Source: Perognathus longimembris pacificus (Eukaryota > Chordata > Mammalia > Rodentia > Heteromyidae). Taken from it: DNA of 64,000 nt. The position numbers were made by a program, and so were the translations under genes. Location: the NCBI RefSeq assembly GCF_023159225.1, contig NC_063161.1, positions 124,224,958 to 124,288,957 of the forward strand. The letters are read 5' to 3'. Positions 47,640 to 58,000 of this stretch are shown here, piece by piece; position 1 is the first letter of the stretch; every line of letters starts with the position of its first letter. The notes below the pieces were generated by a model, which was not told the origin of the DNA, made no database searches, and saw only the letters and a program-made list of their open reading frames with translations.

Positions 47640-49050
47640 CATAGTATTATATTTAACTCATTACAATGACCTAAATCACACACACACACGTACACATTTT
47701 GCTAACATTGCATTTCATTTGGATTGAGTTATACTTGAGAGCTAGCCAGTCAGATAAAATATGCTAATTCTCTCCTCTTGGTCATTACATCTTGTGGGTC
47801 ATTTTTGACACCAGTACTATTAGCAAGTATAATCGATATGGTTTAGTCATTTCTTCATGGACTAATCTTCCCTTTCTCACAATAGCTTGTTTGTCCAGAG
47901 GCTTCTGTTTCATTTGATCACAAGTCAGAGAAGTACATACACTTAGGCTCCACACTGAAAGCTTATGTGCTCTTTTGTTTTCTATCAAAAAAAGACAGAC
48001 TTCTCAGTAACTCTCAAAGCCTGCTTTGATTGCCAGATGGGAAACAAAACAGTATTACCATTTCATTTCACCAACAGAAACTTCCTAGCTAATTTCTACT
48101 AAACAGAATTTTCTTTACCAAAATATTCCTATCCAGTGCTGTTTTTTTTCAAGAATTAATCTCTTCAGCCACCTAAGGAAACCTCTTGCTTTTACACAGA
48201 GAAGAAATAATGTTCTTTTTATTGTATCCTAACTGTAGACTATTAATTACATAAAGTTATCATTACTATATATTTATCTAGTTCCTCTTTCAGAAATTAT
48301 GGGCAAAGTTGCAGATTAATAAATTCCCTAGAATGAAAAATATAGTGTTGTCACTACATAAAGTTTCAGAAAATAAGCACAGTAACACATTTGTATTTCT
48401 CTTTACAAAAGAAGCTGGCCATCAAAACTAAAATAAAAGTTGGTTTTCTTAGTTTTAACCATGGTGTAAATGCAAGAGTAATCCAGACCTTCAGGAATTT
48501 ATTTATGAGGTTTGTTTCATTGTTTGTTTACATTTTACATTTTTAACTGTTTGTTGGCAATGACATCAGCCAGTAAAATAAAATTATAAGGACCCCAAAG
48601 AGAATAATGCCAGTGACAAAGAAGCAGCCCATCATTATATTCAAAAAATATGTCAGGTTATTATCTTTTCTAGGTCTGGTGCTATGATAAGAAAATAGGG
48701 ACACCATATTACAAATAGGAAAATCAAACATGTGAACACTGAGGGCATTGTCCAAAGTCGACCATTAAATCATGACAAGAACAGAGCTTTGGGTCATGAC
48801 TGATATCTTCACTTATATAGAAACTAACAGTTCCTCAGAAGGCAAAGCAAATTGACAATATTTAATGAATTTTAGAACTCCAACAAATGGTAGAAAAAAC
48901 ATGAAATATCAAAGAAAGTCATGCAGTCACATTTGTGCAATGCTGCATTACACATCTGTGGTAAATTGATCATCCTTGAAATTTATATTTGTGTTTGTAT
49001 AAATCATAAAAAATATACTCAGAAAAAGGGTGTATGAGCTTAATGAATTG
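47640..49050. other. No gene; unique sequence with a short (CA)n at about 47680
   Basis: No exon or interspersed repeat recognised. The antisense frame at 48543-48755 has a hydrophobic stretch but no known family match. Confidence 0.45.
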
Positions 49051-49067
49051 TTTTTTATAAATGTAAC

Positions 49068-49464
49068 CAGAGGGGGTGGGAATGTGGCTTAGTGGTAGAG
49101 TGCTTGCCTACCATGCTTGAAGCCTTGAGTTCAATTCCTCAGTAACACAGAAAAAGAAAAGGCTGGAAGTGACTAAGGCTGGAAGTGACTCTGTGGTTCA
49201 AGTGGTAGAGTGTTAGCCTTGAGCAAAAAGAAGACAGGGACAGTGCTCAGGCCCCTGAGTCTAAAGCCCCCAAAAGCAATACTTACAAAACCATTTGGTG
49301 TTAACCAACTCTGCAACTCATTGGGGGACGAGCAAAAGGGGAAGGGGAGAGGCGGGGGAAAAATGAGGGAGGAGGTAACAAGTTGAACAAGAAATGTACT
49401 CATTGCCTTACATATGAAACTGTAACTCCTCTGTATTTCACTTTGACTATAAAGGGAAACAAAA
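49068..49464 (+). mobile_element. Chimeric retroelement: IDL-Geo SINE fused to L1 3' end
   Basis: The SINE occupies about 49072-49270 (ggggtgggaatgtggcttag to cctgagtctaaagcccc), has lost its terminal ggactggc and A tail, and runs directly into L1 3' UTR at caaaagcaatacttacaaaa (49271) through the G-rich tract to the L1 3' end near 49464. One near-perfect 16-bp duplication brackets the whole unit: tttttataaatgtaac (49052-49067) and tttttaaaaatgtaac (49465-49480). No duplication separates the two parts. A 17-bp internal repeat (ggctggaagtgactaa) lies inside the SINE. Confidence 0.9.
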
Positions 49465-49646
49465 TTTTTAAAAATGTAACTGGACATTTTGTGAAAGCCA
49501 GTAGCAACTGTTCCCTATGATAACTGCATGAAAGCATGAGAATTTATCCTAATGCATGTACTATTTATGTATTACTCCTTAATATACAAAGTTTCATGTC
49601 CTCCATAATGGCCTATATAAAGTATTTGGTAAACGTTACAAGGTAA

Positions 49647-49885
49647 GGCCAGGTGCCTGTTGCTTTAAACCTATAATCATAGGCACACAGAAAGCTGAGA
49701 TTTGAGAATAATGGTTTGAAGCCAATCTGAGCAGGAAAGTGCATGAGATACATATCTGCAATTAATTAGCAAAAATCTGAAAGTGGACCTGTGGTTTAAG
49801 AGGTAGGGTATAAGTCTTGAGCAAAATTTACAGGGGACAACACCCAAGCCCTAAGTTTGAGCCTCAGGACTGACAAGCATACTAA
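49647..49885 (+). mobile_element. Composite 7SL-headed SINE
   Basis: 'ggccaggtgcctgttgcttt', a degenerate head, 'tctgcaattaattagcaaaa' in the middle, then 'gacctgtggtttaagaggta' and 'ccctaagtttgagcctcagg' of the Geo-like tail. Moderately old. Confidence 0.7.
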
Positions 49886-50034
49886 ATACATATAGAAAAT
49901 TATCTAATACACATTGTGTTCCTATGATATTTCAGTTGCTATGGAGGGTAAAGTTTTATTCAAGGAACAGAACATAAGATATCATTTAACTTCGACAAGA
50001 CTTCCAAAATGTATATAGTAACCTCACTCTGCTA

Positions 50035-50110
50035 ATGTAGAAGTTTTATAGAATATGATTGTATAACTTACCCAGGGTCACCCAGGTAAAAGTAAAAGAG
50101 TTCATATTTT
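50035..50110 (-). mobile_element. Possible MIR relic, antisense
   Basis: 'tataacttacccagggtcac' and 'ccaggtaaaagtaaaagag' resemble the complement of the MIR core. Very diverged. Confidence 0.4.
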
Positions 50111-50414
50111 CAGTACAACATCTCAATTTAAAAGTGCTATGTTCATTGCATTACATCTGAGTTTCAGATTGTAGGATTAGTGCTCATTGTCTATACTTCC
50201 ATAGGGTAGAAATTAATAACATATTCAAGCATGTCTCTCTTTCTGAAGTAGATCCTATCTCACAGAAATCAGTAAGACACTAGCAGCTAACAATCTTCCA
50301 GACTGGATCTTACATGGATTATAAAAGCGGTGATTTTTTAACAAAATTGTAAGCCCTAGATAAGAAAATAATATGCACACATACATATGTTTATATTTAA
50401 AAAAATTTTAAAGA

Positions 50415-50670
50415 CATAGTTGGATGCCAGCGGCTCACACCTGTAATCCTAACTACTCAGAAGGATGAGATCTGAGGTTCGTGGTTCAAAGCCAGCACAG
50501 GCAGGAAAATCTGTAAGACTCTTATCTCCAATTAACCACCAGAAAAATGGAAGTGGTGCTATGGTTCAAAGTGGTAGAATATTAGCTTTGAGCTGAAAAG
50601 TTGAGTCAGTACCCAGTCCCAGAATTCAAGCCCTACAACCACCACCATTACCACTACCACCACCAACAAC
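50415..50670 (+). mobile_element. Composite 7SL-headed SINE, best-preserved copy
   Basis: Head: gttggatgccagcggctcac, acctgtaatcctaactactc, ggttcaaagccagcacaggc, gactcttatctcc (7SL/B1-like order). Linker aattaaccaccagaaaaatg. Tail: ggaagtggtgctatggttca, tagctttgagc, 'gaattcaagccctac', clearly the same right monomer that ends the IDL-Geo SINE. It finishes in a (CCA/CCACCA)n-type tail at about 50635-50668. Confidence 0.8.
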
Positions 50671-52620
50671 AAAAGATGTCTATGAAATCCATCCTGCATA
50701 TTATTAGTGCAAAATTCAAACACTATGGATAAATACTTTTGGAATTTGAAAACATAAACAGAGCCGTATATCTGGACAATTATTATCTAGTATTTTAACC
50801 CCTAATTGAGGTCATACTTATTTCATTTATAAAGTCCCTAAGATTTCTAAGTCACATATATAAATATACCTATTCCCCCTTTTGCTTCTATTTTCTTTTT
50901 ACATTGGAAAATTCATATTCAATTATCACTCATTTCCTTATACTTTGTCTTATATGAGTAGCTATTTATTATACTTCTTGGTGACATTTCTTCAAACCTT
51001 TTTGTATTGCAAACAGCAGTAATTGTCTTGATGAAGATGAGAGCTTCAATTGTCTATGTCAAAATTTCATATCAGCCATGAAAAATAAACATATGTCCAG
51101 ATAAAACCACTGTGGTAATCATGTAAATATTATTTAAAGACTACTTCTAAGTAACTATTTCCAACTAGAGGCTGCCTCTTCCAAGCCATTTCTATATAGA
51201 TACAATACTTTGAAATTAGCAATTAAAAATAAAAATTATCTCTGAATTTCATAATACATAATAGTCAAATACTCTCCTATCACTAGAGTTCAGTTTCTCT
51301 GCATTCATATAATTAAATAAACACCTGCAGTAAGAGACAATTTAAAAGTTACTTTTTCTGGGTGTGTAAATTAACCAGAAGAATAGAAGCTGAGGACCCA
51401 GCTGTCTGCCCCTTTAACTTTGCAACCATGTCCTTTGATCAGAGCCATTCTCTCCTTCAATCACTGTGCAATCATCTTGGGCTCCAGAATTTACTGATAA
51501 GTATCTGATGACAAAGGCAAACTGCCCCTCAGACAGGCATTGACATTGACACACTTACCCAAAGAACAAGAACAGCCACAAGTCCAGTAGACCATCTGTC
51601 AGGACACTTGTTCCTGCTTACCCTTCATCGTGCCATTTTAATAGGCATATAGGAGCAGTAAGTGTTGTATAAGACATAACAGTATATAATATATATAGTA
51701 CATAGTAGTGTAATACTATATAAAATATATATTTATTACACATTATATCTACTTTAGTGCAATATAAAATGTGTTATTACTTATATTAGTTATATAAGGA
51801 ACATTGCATAATACTGAAAATGTCATTTCCTTCTATTCTGCCATCTTTTACCTCATCCAGATTCTCAATTATACACAACATGAGTGTGTGAGGAAATAAT
51901 GAATGTTTATTCATTTTAGCTGTTTGTTGTCCTAAGCCATCTTCTTTGATGGCTACATTGTCTTCTTCAATTCTGGGAAAGCTTAGTAAACCTCTGGCTT
52001 GGCTACTTCATTGTATTATTTAAACTATGTAAGAGTTTCAAATTCTGTACATGCTTTAATGATAATCAGAGATAAAATGACCTATCTTTGGTGTTGATCT
52101 CTTACATTCACTTAACTTTTAATTCTGATTCATGACAGATATTATTTCTTTTTATTTTTCTTTTCTTTTTATTATGTCTAATTGTTTCTAAGATACTATG
52201 AAATTTACTTTATGCTTCTTGGCTGTGGATCCTCCCACTGGACATCTAAGAAGTTAGACAGTTTAAAAGCTTCTTTTCTTGGTTGATATTTGCTTTGACA
52301 TCAATGGGAACTCATAGGTGCCAAAGAAAACTCCTCAATGGAGAGAAACTTCTTTGAGACGCATCTGGGCCACTTGATAAGTCTAAGAAGGGACAGTTAA
52401 TTATGTCTACTGCTGGTTACTCAGTAGCACCCATGGAATGCCTTAACAATGTTCACAACTATTTTATAACAACATGTGAAAATGGAGCTCCCAAACTATA
52501 GCCCTTCATGTGCTACAACAACTTCTTATACCATCCTTTACAAAGAGCATCATTCCACAGTCTACACAACAAGTGAGGTGGCATGGAAGTATATGGTCAT
52601 TTGGAGGTTCAGTGATCTGA
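50671..52620. other. No gene; unique sequence with an AT-rich palindromic patch at about 51675-51790
   Basis: Tracts of tataatatatatag and related text lie near 51680-51740. No exon or interspersed repeat recognised. Confidence 0.5.
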
Positions 52621-52630
52621 GCTTATCTAT

Positions 52631-52845
52631 TATTTTATTTATTTATTTATTTTTTGCCGGTCCTGGGGCTTGGAATCAGGGCCTAAGCACTGTCCCTGGT
52701 TTCTTTTTGCTCAAGGCTAGCACTCTACCACTTGAGCCACAGAGCCTCTTCTGGACCAATCCATATGTGTTGTGTTGAGGAATCGAACCCAGGACTTCAT
52801 GTATATGAGTCAAGCACTCTTGCCACAAGGCCATATTCCCACCCC
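52631..52845 (-). mobile_element. IDL-Geo type dimeric SINE
   Basis: Antisense, body 52656-52845, with an (ATTT)n tail. Flanks gcttatctat (52621-52630) and gcttatctgt (52849-52858) are an imperfect duplication. Somewhat diverged. Confidence 0.9.
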
Positions 52846-53183
52846 AAGGCTTATCTGTATAGTTAAGTTACTTGATGAAGAAGGTAAAAGAAAGCTAGGA
52901 TCTAAATGTCCCTATTGCAAATAATATAAAGGAGTGATGACACTGATATTATTTTTAAAATTCAAACGAAAATAATTTTGAAACTCCATTCAATTAACCC
53001 AGCCTTTTATATTTACAAAATGATTCATTCACTTATTCATCTATGTATACAGTATATACATATATAGTATTCATTCCATAAACAATTACTAATTACTAAG
53101 TGCTACCACAGACAGATGTAAATACAATGTAGACAAGAAAAGGCTGTGTGGTATATGTATTTAAATAGTGTGGTATATTCTTT

Positions 53184-53473
53184 TTTTTTTTTTTTTTTGC
53201 CAGTCCTGGGCCTTGGACTCAGGGCCTGAGCACTGTCCCTGGCTTCTTTTTGCTCAAGGCTAGCACTCTGCCACTTGAGCCGCAGCACCACTTCTGGCCA
53301 TTTTCTGTATATGTGGTGCTGGGGAATTGAACCGAGGGCTTCATGGATACGAGGCAAGCGCTCTTGCCACTAGGCCATATCCCCAGCCCCTGTTGTTATT
53401 ATTTTTAATGGACTATGTGAAATTATTTCTTTTTCTTTCATTTGTCTTTCCACTAGGCCATATTCCCAGCCTG
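53184..53473 (-). mobile_element. Chimeric SINE carrying 5' flanking DNA of the 9.3-kb locus
   Basis: Read on minus: a ~22-nt SINE start (complement of 53450-53471), then about 60 nt of non-SINE sequence (53392-53451), then a full IDL-Geo SINE (body 53199-53390) and a T tail on plus. The region 53199-53452 equals 9308-9561 with two T-to-G differences in 254 bp and no gap. A perfect 16-bp duplication, gtgtggtatattcttt, brackets the unit at 53168-53183 and 53474-53489, so it entered as one piece. At 9.5 kb the extra 60 nt is ordinary flanking DNA beyond the SINE's own duplication. Confidence 0.95.
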
Positions 53474-53818
53474 GTGTGGTATATTCTTTAAATGCTGCTT
53501 TGGGGTCAGAAAATAAGGTGCTTCTATATTAGAAGCAAACAAGCAAAAGTATCAGGCTGCAGCTCTATATATTTTATTTTCATATCAGTTATGGAGCATA
53601 TTAAATATCCATGTTACATAGAAGAATAAATTGCAAATATATATATAAAAGAAAGAAACAATATAAAAGTAGGTATACCTTTTTTTAAACCTTGGAGGTA
53701 AAATTACTTGAAGCTTCAAAAAGAAAGTTCTGATATTACATGAAGCACTTGCAAAAATAGTTCTTATATAAAATGCCTCAAATAGAGAAATCAAAAGAGG
53801 TAGAAAGTAAATTAGCTA

Positions 53819-54087
53819 TGAAAGCATAGGTATCGGCCACCCCAGAGGACCATGCGGAGATAATCACAGGCAGGAGAAGAAGGTTCATAAGGAGGTTTAC
53901 TAGTGGGGCCATAGTTCCCATGGGAGAGGGAGCTACATGGCATCTGCACCTTATCCAGGTGGCAGCTTCTCTCTCTGGGGGTAAAGGGGAAGTAGTTAGG
54001 TAGTGAGTAGGAGTGACTCATTAGGTATGGGTGGATCTGGGGGCTAGTGGGAGGAGCTGAGGATCTGAGGCTAGGGAAATGCTAACA
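53819..54087 (-). repeat. 3' LTR of the compact ERV
   Basis: 269 bp; on minus it begins TGTTAGCATTTCCC and ends CCTATGCTTTCA. The polyadenylation hexamer of the partner LTR is altered here (minus AGTAAA at 53896-53901). Confidence 0.9.
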
Positions 54088-54098
54088 TTCCCCCATTT
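54088..54098 (-). other. Polypurine tract of the compact ERV
   Basis: Minus-strand aaatgggggaa immediately precedes the TG of the 3' LTR, where plus-strand DNA synthesis would start. Confidence 0.8.
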
Positions 54099-54768
54099 GT
54101 TGTTTATTAATAACAGAGGAGGGGTACCAGGCTGTGCCCAAGTTGCAGGAGGTAGCCAGAGGATACCATGACACACATTGGCCCTGATACCCTTAGTGCC
54201 CCACCCTTGATGGACATCCCAGGCAACCAATCACAGGGCCTAGCTCGGTACACTATATCCCTCCTCTTCCTGCCGCCATTCAGCCTTTACAAATGTGGTT
54301 CCTCCTTTTTAAAACCGGAAGACTGTGTGACATTTCCCCGGAATCGTCTGTGTCCTTCTTAAACTTAAGTGGGGCTAGGGGCAGGTGGTTTCCCGACTCT
54401 ACCTCATCTTGGCTCGTCCCATGGGGTACTCTCCCCGCCTCTCCCGCTGGCCAGGAGAGTGATGGGGGGGTGGGGGCGAAGGACCCCAACAGCTTATTCT
54501 AAGTACTCCCTGGGAGTGGGGCTCGGAACTTGGAGCCAAGATTCACAGTGGCCCAGTGGCCTTATGGAAAATCCAATCCAAGCCCCCGGTAATGGTCATT
54601 CACCATGGTTGGAGGTTCAAATCTGTCATTGTTGTGGTGGATGGAATTAGAGCGCTCAGTCAGAAGTTACCTCGGTGGTCGTGTGGGTGGGCTTAGGACA
54701 GCAGAATAGGTCCCGGGAGCAGCTTGGACCCCCCCAGAAATGGGGGAGCAAATCCACCGGGAAGCCAA
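54099..54768 (-). other. Interior of the compact ERV, no recognised coding domain
   Basis: GC-rich compared with the surroundings. Several frames of 64-93 codons occur on both strands (for example 54280-54489 minus and 54369-54650 plus), but none shows a zinc knuckle, DTG protease site, YXDD or integrase motif. It may hold a packaging signal and leader. Confidence 0.6.
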
Positions 54769-54786
54769 TCCCGGGTTTCGGCACCA
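54769..54786 (-). promoter_or_regulatory. Primer binding site, tRNA-Phe
   Basis: On minus, TGGTGCCGAAACCCGGGA, an exact 18-nt complement to the 3' end of mammalian tRNA-Phe including CCA, one base after the 5' LTR. Confidence 0.92.
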
Positions 54787-54787
54787 A

Positions 54788-55053
54788 TGAAAGCATAGGT
54801 ATCGCCCATCCCAGAGGACCATGCAGAGATAATCACAGGCAGGAGAAGAAGGTTCATAAAGTTTATTAATGGGGCCATAGTTCCCACGGGAGAGGGAGCT
54901 ACATGGCATCTGCACCTTATCCAGGTGGCAGCTTCTCTCTCTGGGGGTAAAGGGGAAGTAGTTAGGTAGTGAGTAGGAGTGACTCATTAGGTATGGGTGG
55001 ATCTGGGGGCTAGTGGGAGGAGCTGAGAACCTGAGGCTAGGGAAATGCTAACA
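54788..55053 (-). repeat. 5' LTR of the compact ERV
   Basis: 266 bp. On minus it carries AATAAA (plus 54862-54867) and an AP-1-like TGAGTCA (plus tgactca at 54980-54986). No strong TATA box is seen. Confidence 0.9.
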
Positions 55054-55058
55054 AGCTA

Positions 55059-58000
55059 TTCATCAGTATAGAAGCAGGGCAGAATATGAAAGAAAATAAG
55101 TAAAATAGACAATGAGTGCAAGATTTCTTTAGGGAGGTCTATTCATAGTATCCTTGTGTTCTAGTGATGATATTTGTATCTATCTATATATAGATCTTTA
55201 TGCATATATATGCATAAAGGTGCATATATATATATACATATATATATGATTCCCAATATACTAAAATCATATATTAATTCTAATGCTCAAGTTGGAAGGA
55301 CAATAAAGTGTAATCCTACCTTTTTAAAAAATTCATATTTGGCTTTTACACTTCTGTATTGTTTCTGTATTGTTTTTCCCTCAACAATAGCAAGTCAAAA
55401 AGTCACCCATTACTCCGTCAGGATGCTTCATTTAACTACACTTTTGCAGTATTAGGTATGCTCATGACATGCACAGAATCTATCTACAGAAGCTTTGCAA
55501 TGTGTCTCTGAGCCTCCAATTCCTCTATCATTCAGTTCTCACCTAGGCACATCTTTTTGGGAAGCCATCTCACTCTGAAATGTCATCTTTAAGGAAATGC
55601 TGTTTTGTTGGATATCTTTCTTATCATTATATAGGATTCATTATGAAGAGTTGGAAAACAATCTTCTTTTATGATTCATGCACATCTTGCAATTGAAAAA
55701 ATTAATCACAACATCAACTACTTACCATGTTCTCCATTAACCAAATTGCATCTAATACGTGAAAGTCAATAAGGTTGTGATTGGGCACAATTTCTAAGTT
55801 TCCAAGCCAATAGGACAAAATTGAAATGATTAAATGCATCAATCTGTGTATTGAAGACACTGTCAAGTTTGATAAGTCCCATGTACCATAAGGAAACTGA
55901 GGTTCAAACTTCAATTTTAGGTTTACAATAAACTAACTTGAGTTTAAGTATGAAAGTTTTTGAGAATAGTTTGCCCTTAGCTCACCCTAATTATATATGT
56001 AATAATGTTTCCCTAGTCTAAATACAGTATATCTAGTTTGATTCAAAATTACTGAATTTCTAATCTTAATTAGTTATCATGAAACATCTGTACCACAAGG
56101 AATTGGTTTTAGTGTTAATATTTCAATATCAGAAACTGTTAACAAAATCTATTGCCCAACTACCCACAAAATTAAACCATGTGAAATCGTAAGTAATAAG
56201 ATAATCTTTCTCTTTTCTTCTTTCTTTTTCTTTCTCTCTCTTTCCTTCTTTATCTTTCTTTCATCCCCCCTTCTTTGCCTTTCTTCATCTCTCCTTTTTA
56301 TCCTTCCTCCAACCTCCATCTCTTCCCTCTCCTTTCCTTTTTTGCCTTTTTACATCTCATTTGTTGTCAGGAAATACTTCCATAAATTCTGTTGGCTAAA
56401 ACGTTATTTCTTTCCAAATGAGATGCCCAACGGCCCAAACAGCATGCTCCTGCCATGATTTTATAGAACAGAAGACATTGTTTTAGCTTTGACAGAGTAG
56501 AAGAGGCCAGTGGGAGGAAGAACATTCAGGCAGCAGCCAGAAGGCCTAGGGTTCTAAAACTTGCTCCTCACTGACTCAATTTTTCTATCACAGGCTATTT
56601 AAAGGGATGTCCTGTTCCATGTAGCCTATATGTCATGACTGAAAATCAGTGGTATAATCTTGGTAATATTTTAAAGTTGGAGTCCTTAACATGGTACTCT
56701 CCTGAGAAATCTGACTTAGAATATTCCATTCACTAAAAGTTTTAGAGAGTTTTTTTGTAATTATTTTGCAGATATCATTGTTTCAAAAATTAACAGGTTC
56801 AAGAGCATGTTTCTCAACAGACTACCTTATGACAGAAAGACCATGCATAATGTCTTTGTAGATGGGACAGATTGTTCAATAAAGTTAGTAGCTACAGGAT
56901 AAGGCCACGCCTTCTGGAGCATGTGTCAGATATGGTGACACACAGAAGCAAGCGGATGGGTCATATCATATAGATTCACCGATTTAAATGACTAAAGAAA
57001 GAAAACTACTGCTCAGATTTAGCTGAAAGGAGCAATTTTGTTCCTCTGTCTGCCAAAACAATGTCTGTCTGAATTTAAATGATTTCTGGTTCTTTAGTTA
57101 TGAGATATGCAACCAAGTTTCAAAGATGTTAGGTATTGCATAATAAAAAAAGGTAACACATAGATTTATCCACTGAGGAAAAAGAGGTTAACTTCCATCT
57201 GAAATGAAGAGTTTAAAATGTTGCTTTTGATAAGCAGAATCTTATCAGGGGAGACATTGTCATCATGCACAATAGATATAATAAGAAGGAAAGTTTAATG
57301 GTAGACCTAGAATCAGTGCAAGAAATGATTAATAAAGGTAGCTAGCTGAGTGAAAAAGTGAAAGAGTGACTGTATGTATGAAGGAACTGAACTGGATTCA
57401 TAGTCAAAGTTACATAAAACACCTTGCAACTTACTGAATTATTAACCAATTCATTTTTGCTGGAACACAGATCATACTAGCTGGTACAAAGACAATGGAA
57501 CCATGTAAAAGTCTTTGGAGAGAAACACTACAGGCTTTTCTAGAGATTATAATGGCAGCAAATATAATCTAAATTAGTAAACTATCAAACTGATGAAGGT
57601 CTCCCATCTACCACCCTATGGAAGCATCTGACATTAGTAAAATTGATTAGCGATTGGATTCAGGAGAATTGTAAAAGCTGGAGAAAATTCCTATGCAAAT
57701 AAGAAAAGGAAGAGGAGATAATACTTTTGTGCTAATAACAATACACACTTTTTCTAACATCTTATGGTCATATACAGAGGTGCTGATGGAGTACTTTATT
57801 AATATGGTTGTATGATTTGTGCCATTTTTTTGTTGTTTTTTTACAGAAAGAGCTTTGGATATTTTCCAATTGCCTTTTTCAGCTTTCCTAAACTGGTTGA
57901 ATTTTAAGGCAACTGGATATAATTAATATTTATTGCTGCTGGAAAGTAGCAGTGAAAGTGGTAGAGTTATAGAGAGAATGTTATTTTTTACTGTAAATAC

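Larger units (their letters stand above)
53819..55053 (-). mobile_element. Compact endogenous retroviral element (two LTRs, ~700 bp interior)
   Basis: Two direct LTRs (53819-54087 and 54788-55053) flank about 700 bp. On the minus strand the order is 5' LTR, tRNA-Phe primer binding site (54769-54786), short interior, polypurine tract (54088-54098), 3' LTR. The flanks share agcta (53814-53818, 55054-55058), which could extend to 6 bp if one base is shared with the LTR edge. No gag, protease, reverse transcriptase, integrase or envelope motif is visible. It is therefore non-autonomous and would need proteins in trans. LTRs differ by about nine substitutions and one 3-bp indel, so it is not very old. 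Use of tRNA-Phe is typical of IAP-like class II elements. Confidence 0.88.

Noticed and set aside
48543..48755. Antisense 70-codon frame with a hydrophobic stretch
   Set aside because: A lone hydrophobic run in AT-rich DNA is expected by chance. No homolog recognised.
53450..53471. Gene conversion of a resident SINE by the 9.3-kb SINE as explanation of the 53-kb chimera
   Set aside because: Conversion would not readily bring in 60 bp of flank that the recipient did not share. Template switching during insertion fits the single outer duplication better, though conversion is not excluded.
54769..54786. Possible tRNA-Phe gene fragment
   Set aside because: Only the 18-nt 3' end including the non-genomic CCA matches, next to an LTR, so it is a primer binding site.
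54280..54987. Several 64-106 codon frames in the compact ERV, possible gag remnants
   Set aside because: No zinc knuckle, matrix or capsid motif recognised. Frames occur on both strands and some run through the LTRs.
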